Positions 58,606 through 64,000 of a stretch of 64,000 nt of DNA are shown piece after piece. Below the pieces are notes generated by a model, which was given only the letters and a program-made list of their open reading frames with translations, did no database searches and was not told the origin of the DNA. The position numbers and the translations under genes are program-made. Location of the stretch: NCBI RefSeq assembly GCF_012062845.1, contig NZ_WWNB01000004.1, positions 124,001 to 188,000 of the forward strand. Direction: 5' to 3'. Position 1 is the stretch's first letter; each line of letters opens with the position of its first letter. This DNA comes from Halomonas salinarum (lineage in GTDB: Bacteria > Pseudomonadota > Gammaproteobacteria > Pseudomonadales > Halomonadaceae).

Positions 58606-60686
58606 GAGCGCTGACGAATTATCTGAACCGCATGGATATGCTGGGCGACATGCGGATGAAGCTCCTGGCGGGCCCGCTGCTGATCATCATGATCTTGTCG
58701 ATGATGATCCTGCCATTGCCGCCCTTTGCGCTGGATTTGTTCTTCACCTTCAATATCGCCTTGGCGGTGATGGTGCTGCTGGTCAGCATGTTCACGCAGA
58801 AACCGCTCGATTTCGCGGCGTTCCCCGCGGTGCTGCTATTTACGACGCTGCTACGCCTCTCGCTGAACGTCGCCTCGACCCGTGTCGTCTTGATGGAAGG
58901 GCATAATGGCGGCGATGCAGCGGGCAAGGTGATCGAGGCCTTTGGTCAGTTCCTGGTGGGGGGTAACTTCGCCGTCGGCCTGGTGGTGTTCCTGATCCTG
59001 GTCATTATCAACTTCATGGTGATCACTAAGGGCGCGGGGCGTATTGCCGAAGTGGGCGCTCGCTTCATGCTGGACGCCATGCCCGGCAAGCAGATGGCCA
59101 TCGACGCCGATCTAAATGCCGGCCTGATCGGCGAAGACGAGGCTCGCCAGCGGCGCTCCGATGTGTCTCAGGAAGCCGACTTCTACGGCTCCATGGACGG
59201 TGCCAGCAAGTTCGTGCGTGGTGACGCCATGGCGGGGCTTGTCATCATGGTGGTCAACATCATTGGTGGGCTCTTGATCGGCATGATGCAGCACGATCTC
59301 GATTTCGGCACGGCGGCCAAGACCTACACATTGCTGACCATCGGTGATGGTCTGGTCGCACAGATTCCGGCGCTGGTGATCTCGACCGCTGCCGGTGTGA
59401 CCGTATCTCGCGTCACCACCGACCAGGACGTCGGTCAGCAGATGATCAGCCAGCTATTCATCAACCCCCAGGTGTTGTGGTTGTCAGCCGGCGTCATGGG
59501 GCTTCTGGGGCTGGTGCCGGGCATGCCTAACCTGGTGTTCATTATTTTCACTGTCTTGCTTGGAGGGCTTGCGTGGTGGCTACAGCGAAACGAGCAGAAT
59601 CGCGTGGCCGAGGAAACGATCAGTGCGGCACCGCCTCCCACACAGGAGGCACCCGAAGCGAGCTGGGATGATGTCCAGCTGGTCGACACCCTGGGCCTGG
59701 AAGTGGGTCACCGGCTCATTCCGCTGGTCGATCATCGCCAGCAGGGTGAGCTTCTGGGGCGCATCAAGAGTGTGCGCAAGAAGTATGCTCAGGATGTGGG
59801 GTTCCTGCCGCCCGTCGTGCATATCCGCGATAATCTCGAGCTGGGCGCCAACAGCTATGTGATTACCCTCAAGGGAGTGGAAGTCGGTCATGCCGAGGCG
59901 TATCCCGGTAAATGGCTTGCGATCGACCCCGGCCAGGTGTCGGGTCAGCTCGAGGGGACGCGAACCGAGGACCCCGCCTTTGGACTACCGGCGGTCTGGA
60001 TCGAGTCCTCCCAGCGCGAGCATGCCCAGGTATACGGTTACACCGTGGTCGATGCCGGCACCGTGGTCGCGACCCACCTCAACCATCTCCTGCATCAGCA
60101 TGCCGGTGAGATGCTGGGGCGTCAGGAAGTGCAGCGGTTGCTGGACAAGCTGGGTGAGGAAGACAAAGCCCTGGTCGATGACGTAGTGCCTAAGGTCGTC
60201 AACCTGACGCAACTCCAGCGGCTCTTGCAGCAGTTGCTGGAAGAAGATGTCTCGATTCGTGACATGCGCACCATCCTCGATACCCTGGCCGAGCATGGTG
60301 GAGGACAGGCAGATGTCGCTGACCTGGTCGCCATGGTGCGTGTGGCCTTGGGGCGGGCGATTACCCAGCAATGGTTCCCGGCCCAGGGAGATCTGCACGT
60401 GATCGGTCTGGATGCCAAGCTCGAGCAGGTGCTGATGCAGGCCATGAACAGCGGTGGGGCACTGGAGCCAGGGCTTGCTGAAACACTGATGGATCAAGCC
60501 GCCAAGGCGCTAGAGCGTCAGGAACAAAGCGGGGAGCCGCCGGTGCTGGTGGTCCAGCACAGCCTGCGGCCTCAGCTGGCACGTTTCCTGCGTCGTCGTC
60601 TGCGCCAGTTGGTGGTGATGTCTCAGGCCGAGATTCCGGATGACCGTACTCTCAGGATTACCAGCATGGTAGGAGGTGACCGGTGA
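58602..60686 (+). CDS. flhA: Export gate protein FlhA
   Basis: 694 residues. Eight predicted membrane helices in the first half, with the FHIPEP region (AAFPAVLLFTTLLRLSLNVA then GGNFAVGLVVFLILVIINF). The cytoplasmic domain docks chaperone-substrate complexes. ATG overlaps the flhB stop. Confidence 0.98.
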   Translation: MRALTNYLNRMDMLGDMRMKLLAGPLLIIMILSMMILPLPPFALDLFFTFNIALAVMVLLVSMFTQKPLDFAAFPAVLLFTTLLRLSLNVASTRVVLMEGHNGGDAAGKVIEAFGQFLVGGNFAVGLVVFLILVIINFMVITKGAGRIAEVGARFMLDAMPGKQMAIDADLNAGLIGEDEARQRRSDVSQEADFYGSMDGASKFVRGDAMAGLVIMVVNIIGGLLIGMMQHDLDFGTAAKTYTLLTIGDGLVAQIPALVISTAAGVTVSRVTTDQDVGQQMISQLFINPQVLWLSAGVMGLLGLVPGMPNLVFIIFTVLLGGLAWWLQRNEQNRVAEETISAAPPPTQEAPEASWDDVQLVDTLGLEVGHRLIPLVDHRQQGELLGRIKSVRKKYAQDVGFLPPVVHIRDNLELGANSYVITLKGVEVGHAEAYPGKWLAIDPGQVSGQLEGTRTEDPAFGLPAVWIESSQREHAQVYGYTVVDAGTVVATHLNHLLHQHAGEMLGRQEVQRLLDKLGEEDKALVDDVVPKVVNLTQLQRLLQQLLEEDVSIRDMRTILDTLAEHGGGQADVADLVAMVRVALGRAITQQWFPAQGDLHVIGLDAKLEQVLMQAMNSGGALEPGLAETLMDQAAKALERQEQSGEPPVLVVQHSLRPQLARFLRRRLRQLVVMSQAEIPDDRTLRITSMVGGDR

Positions 60687-63028
60687 GCGTGAAGCGCTTT
60701 TTAGGCGCCAACAGTCGTGAGGCCATGCGTCAGGTGCGGGCCCTGTTCGGCGATGATGCCCTGATTCTCGCCAATCGTCCCGTCGAGGACGGCGTCGAAA
60801 TTCTGGCCATGGCCGATGATGCCGCTGACCCGGCCGTCGGTGAATCAGGCAGTGCCAAGGGGGCGGTGTCGATCTCTGGCGAGGCGTCACCTGTGGCCAG
60901 GCCTTCCGCCCAGACAGCCGCTCGGCCCTCGCGCTCTTCCGACAGTGAAGCCGATCAGGCGTGGCGAGTCGCTCACCGTGCGTCGACTGGGCGTGCTCAT
61001 TCCACAGCACAGCCCACTGTTACGAGCCCTCAAGCCGCTGTTGCAAGCCAGCCCCCGTCGGCGCCATCCGCCGCCCAGGACTTCGCTGCGCTGAGCCAGC
61101 AACTGCTCGGTGAGATGCAGGAAATGCGCGAGCTGCTGGGTAAGCAGGATCGCGCCAAGCCGAGCTCAGCGTCGGATATGCACCGTCGCTTGCTGGCATC
61201 AGGCTTCGGCCATGAGCTGGTCGGTGATCTGCTGGCGTCATTGCCTGCGGATCTTGCGGGTGCCTCACCCGAAGATGAGCGAGCCTGGCTTGAGCGTCAG
61301 CTGGTGGCCAGGCTCAAGGTCGCGCCGGAAGCTGAGGCGATGCTCGATGAGGGCGGTGTCATTGCGCTCGTGGGGCCCACTGGCGTTGGCAAGACCACTA
61401 CCACGGCCAAGCTTGCCGCGCGCTATGTGATGCGTCATGGCCCTGAGCGGGCGGTGCTGGTCACGACAGATGCCTACCGCATTGGCGCTCAGGATCAGTT
61501 GCGTATCTATGCCGACTTGATGGGCATCGAAATGCACGCCCTCGAAGCGGACCGCCCACTGGAAAGCCTGTTGCCGCGGCTGGTCGACAAGCACCTGGTG
61601 ATCGTTGATACCGTCGGCATGAGTCAGCGTGATCGACGCCTCCTTGAGCAGATCGCCCACCTTCGAGGCGACAGTCGCGCCGTGCGTCTGGTGTTACTGC
61701 TCAACGCGGCGAGCCAAGGCGAAACTATCGATGAGGTGGTGACCACTTACTTACAGGCTGCTCGCGCAGTCGGCGGTCGCCTCGATGATGCCATTCTCAC
61801 CAAACACGATGAGGCCGCCAGACTAGGCGGTGCGCTGGACACGCTGATCCGCCATGGGCTGACGCTACATTTCGTGTCACATGGTCAGCAGGTACCCGAG
61901 GATTTGGCGTTGGCCGATTCACGAGCCTTGGTCCGGGAAGCCCTGGAGGCCGGTGTGCCATCGCCCTTTGCTATGTCTCAGCTCGATGAGCCTCAGACCC
62001 GTGCCAGTGGTGCCCCGGCGCTGCTTGGCCAGGGCAGGGCGCTGGGTAGCCTCTGGGAGATGTTGCGTACCCAGGTTCCCGGCTTCGAGATACTGTCTGA
62101 CGCTTGGGCCATCAGTTCATTACCGCCAAGCCTGCATCCTGTGCGCCTTACGTCGCTCCATGAGCGGATGCCGGCACAGGGGACCACCCTCCTGTGGGCA
62201 CGCTCATCGTCGCTGCCGGGCGAGGATTGGATGCTGCCTCATCTGGCACTCGATAGTGTTGGGCGCCCGGTCGTGCAGCCTTTTCCCGAACATCGGCTGG
62301 TGGCTGGCCATCGTGAACGCATTGACTGGGCCGAGTCGGCACTCAGTGTGAGTGCTCATTTACTGCCCAGGATTCCCGATGCCGCCACCAGGGCCTGGCT
62401 CCGGGAGCGCGGCAGCGGCTGGCTGAGCCAGGCGCAGGGCAATAGCCGCGTGCTGTATCGCGGTGAGCGTTCGACCCTGACAAGCCTGGTGGATGAGGCA
62501 CAGGCGATTGAGCCAGCGCTGATTCGCTATCGTGGTCAGGCAGCCAAGGTCACGCTTGGAAGGCTTGAGGCCTTGAGCTGTGGTGCCGGTGATACCCATG
62601 GCGATGCGCTCTGGGTCTGGTTTGCTGAAGTCCGTGATCGTGACAGTGGCTCACTGCTGTCACGACGCTATGCCCTGTCGCCTGAGTGGTGGCCAACGGC
62701 GTGTGGACGAGCGGCACTGCTCGAGCAGCTTCGCAATGATGAGTTGCCCACCCTGGCTCGACACGCCTCGCGTCAGCTCTGTGGCCAAGGGCCCCTCGCT
62801 CTGGATAGCGAACTCAGAGTGTTCATGGCAACCGGTATCGCCGCCTTGGCATTGCATCTTGAACACGCGGAAGAGGATTGGGCCATGGATGCAAGGGCGA
62901 ACCTGATGAGGCTGCAGTCGGGTCGTCGTCCGCGCCGCGCCAAGAATCTGCTGGAGGGCTTGATCCAAGTCCTGGATGCTCGCGAAGCGATTCGCCACTT
63001 CAGTGAGCAGGCCGGACGGTCAGTATGA
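60683..63028 (+). CDS. flhF: FlhF SRP-type GTPase with long C-terminal extension
   Basis: 781 residues, against about 430-480 for ordinary FlhF. Domains: basic N-terminus MSVKRFLGANSREAMRQVRA, a low-complexity B region (about 45-135), then the NG GTPase core. G1 is GPTGVGKTTTTAKLA (231-245), G3 is DTVGMSQRD (309-317), G4 is TKHDEA (373-378) and the FlhF signature GQQVPEDL is at 401-408. Residues about 431-781 form an extension not recognised. GTG start with AGGAGG upstream; the frame is continuous, so it is not a sequencing artefact joining two genes. FlhF sets flagellar number or place. It overlaps flhA and the next gene by 4 bp each. Confidence 0.92.
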   Translation: MSVKRFLGANSREAMRQVRALFGDDALILANRPVEDGVEILAMADDAADPAVGESGSAKGAVSISGEASPVARPSAQTAARPSRSSDSEADQAWRVAHRASTGRAHSTAQPTVTSPQAAVASQPPSAPSAAQDFAALSQQLLGEMQEMRELLGKQDRAKPSSASDMHRRLLASGFGHELVGDLLASLPADLAGASPEDERAWLERQLVARLKVAPEAEAMLDEGGVIALVGPTGVGKTTTTAKLAARYVMRHGPERAVLVTTDAYRIGAQDQLRIYADLMGIEMHALEADRPLESLLPRLVDKHLVIVDTVGMSQRDRRLLEQIAHLRGDSRAVRLVLLLNAASQGETIDEVVTTYLQAARAVGGRLDDAILTKHDEAARLGGALDTLIRHGLTLHFVSHGQQVPEDLALADSRALVREALEAGVPSPFAMSQLDEPQTRASGAPALLGQGRALGSLWEMLRTQVPGFEILSDAWAISSLPPSLHPVRLTSLHERMPAQGTTLLWARSSSLPGEDWMLPHLALDSVGRPVVQPFPEHRLVAGHRERIDWAESALSVSAHLLPRIPDAATRAWLRERGSGWLSQAQGNSRVLYRGERSTLTSLVDEAQAIEPALIRYRGQAAKVTLGRLEALSCGAGDTHGDALWVWFAEVRDRDSGSLLSRRYALSPEWWPTACGRAALLEQLRNDELPTLARHASRQLCGQGPLALDSELRVFMATGIAALALHLEHAEEDWAMDARANLMRLQSGRRPRRAKNLLEGLIQVLDAREAIRHFSEQAGRSV

Positions 63029-63726
63029 GCGATCAGGCTGCCGGTCTGCGGCGCTGGGCTCAGTCGCGTCAGGCCTCGGAAGAGGCCGCCTCCGGTGAGG
63101 CAGCGGTAACATCGGACGCGTCGGATATCGATGCAGCGATTGTCGATAACGCCTATCGCGAAGGCCACGAGCAAGCGCAGGAGCGAGCCTTGGGCTCTGC
63201 GTCATTTGCCGATCGCGCCGACTCCGCAGAAGCTACTGATCCACAAGCCTCTGAGCCAGCGGTCCCTGAGCGGGCGAGTTCTGAAGGGAAGAGTGGCGAG
63301 ATCACTTGCGCAGGCGATGAACCCGAGCCGAGGTCTGAGCCGGCTGCTGTCATTCCGCTTATGGTGCTGGGGCTTCCCAGGAAAGGGGGGGGTGAGCGTG
63401 CTCAGGCAGCGCTTGTCAGCTGGTCACGCCAGGGGAAACGTTGGGTCGGTGACCCCGCGGCCTGGCAGGTCGTTGCCTGCGATGCGCATAGTCCTCACTT
63501 GGCTCAGTTGGCCAGGCAGGAGAAACGTTGGGCGCTATGGGTCGATACCGATGGTGATGGCTTCCGCCAGGCCTTCAAGGTCATGCAGGCGATCCGTCGT
63601 GGCGGTGGCCCACGGCGGCTATTGGCGCTGCATCCGCCGGTGGCCTCACGGCGAGGCTTGCTCAACAACCTGCAACAGATGGCCCGCGAGGCCTTCGAGA
63701 TCGACCTGCTGGTGTTGGCCCCATGA
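63025..63726 (+). CDS. Unknown protein in the flhG position
   Basis: 233 residues, not recognised with confidence. Residues 1-110 are low complexity and acidic (Ala/Glu/Ser). Residues about 112-233 look folded (VIPLMVLGLPRKGGGERAQA; then DGFRQAFKVMQAIRRGGGPR). No P-loop is present. Gene order flhF-x is where the MinD-like ATPase FlhG/FleN normally sits. The C-terminal text loosely recalls the second half of FlhG; a decayed FlhG relative is a hypothesis only. ATGA overlaps on both sides tie it to flhF and flhE. Confidence 0.7.
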   Translation: MSDQAAGLRRWAQSRQASEEAASGEAAVTSDASDIDAAIVDNAYREGHEQAQERALGSASFADRADSAEATDPQASEPAVPERASSEGKSGEITCAGDEPEPRSEPAAVIPLMVLGLPRKGGGERAQAALVSWSRQGKRWVGDPAAWQVVACDAHSPHLAQLARQEKRWALWVDTDGDGFRQAFKVMQAIRRGGGPRRLLALHPPVASRRGLLNNLQQMAREAFEIDLLVLAP

Positions 63727-64000
63727 GGCGGCAGTGGGGGGTGAGTCTCCTCGCCGTGATACTGCTGGGCATGGCGCCAGTATGTCTATCGGCGGGTAGC
63801 TGGGTGGCCAATGCGCCTGCGGTGAACGTGGCCGTGCCGGGGCGTGTAACACACTCCGAGGCACTCGAGGCCAGCCAGTCGGCTCGCTTGGCAGGACGCC
63901 AGGTTCGGGACATAAGCTGGCAGTTTCGTTTACCTCCCGGGAAGGCAGTGCGAGCCTGGTTATGTCAGGGCAGCGTGTGCATGCGGTTGACCACGCAAAG
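63723..64000 (+). CDS. flhE: Flagellar protein FlhE, C-terminus cut by window edge
   Basis: 92 codons visible. Signal peptide (VSLLAVILLGMAPVCLSAG) followed by GSWVANAPAVNVAVPGRVTH and the Cys pair in AWLCQGSVCMRL, matching enteric FlhE, a small periplasmic protein (about 130 residues) that prevents proton leak through the export gate. ATG overlaps the previous stop. FlhE is restricted to bacteria with enteric-like flhBAE operons. Confidence 0.85.
   Translation, partial: MRRQWGVSLLAVILLGMAPVCLSAGSWVANAPAVNVAVPGRVTHSEALEASQSARLAGRQVRDISWQFRLPPGKAVRAWLCQGSVCMRLTTQ

Noticed and set aside
60683..63028. FlhF length caused by a frameshift fusion with a neighbouring gene
   Set aside because: The frame is open without compositional break, and the downstream gene has its own coupled start after the stop.

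Overview
The window is chromosomal DNA of a motile, probably moderately halophilic gammaproteobacterium, most likely Halomonadaceae (Halomonas or a relative). This assignment is inferred from gene content: a choline to glycine-betaine locus (betI, betB, a choline/betaine-binding protein) sits next to a very large flagellar and chemotaxis locus whose gene order within blocks is enteric (flgNMA/flgB-L, fliE/fliF-K, fliL-R, fliDST, flhDC-motAB-cheAW, cheRB-mcp-cheYZ, flhBA-flhE). No insertion sequence, prophage, CRISPR array or rRNA was seen.

Layout. 1-3.1 kb: betB (cut by the left edge) and betI on the minus strand, with a palindromic BetI-type operator facing a plus-strand choline/betaine-binding protein. 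3.1-3.8 kb: tRNA-Met and three identical tRNA-Asn genes. 4-5.8 kb: a LigB-type NAD-dependent DNA ligase. 5.9-7.5 kb: flgA-flgM-flgN (minus). 7.7-18.5 kb: flgBCDEFGHIJ and flgKL (plus), for rod, hook, rings and junction. 18.7-30.3 kb (minus): fliF-G-H-I-J-K and then fliL-M-N-O-P-Q-R, for MS ring, C ring, export ATPase complex and export gate; fliE is divergent. 31-33.6 kb: flaG (minus) and a second, MotAB-like stator pair (plus). 33.8-35.8 kb: flagellin fliC and, beyond its terminator, two small unknown genes. 36.2-38.3 kb: a DUF2835 gene and a PilZ/YcgR-type protein fused to a degenerate HD-GYP domain. 38.4-42.3 kb: fliD, fliS, fliT, a second FliK-like gene and an FlhB C-terminal paralogue (FlhX). 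42.7-57.2 kb: flhDC, motAB, cheA, cheW, three chemoreceptors, cheR, cheB, cheY and cheZ. 57.4-64 kb: flhB, flhA, an unusually long flhF, an unrecognised gene in the usual flhG position, and flhE (cut by the right edge).

Regulation visible in the sequence. FlhDC (class 1 master regulator) and the anti-sigma factor FlgM are encoded here; the sigma-28 gene fliA is not in the window. Eight sites match the sigma-28 consensus TAAAG/TCAAG, then GCCGATAA, with an invariant 11-nt gap between two 8-nt elements. They precede flgM, flgK, flaG, fliC, the PilZ/HD-GYP gene, fliD, motA and the first chemoreceptor. This makes the PilZ/HD-GYP fusion a probable late flagellar gene, presumably a c-di-GMP-controlled brake. 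The most unusual items are that fusion, the tandem repeats that multiply the -35 element of the flaG promoter, the FliK-like/FlhX pair, the roughly 350-residue C-terminal extension on FlhF with its unknown partner, and the two small genes behind fliC.
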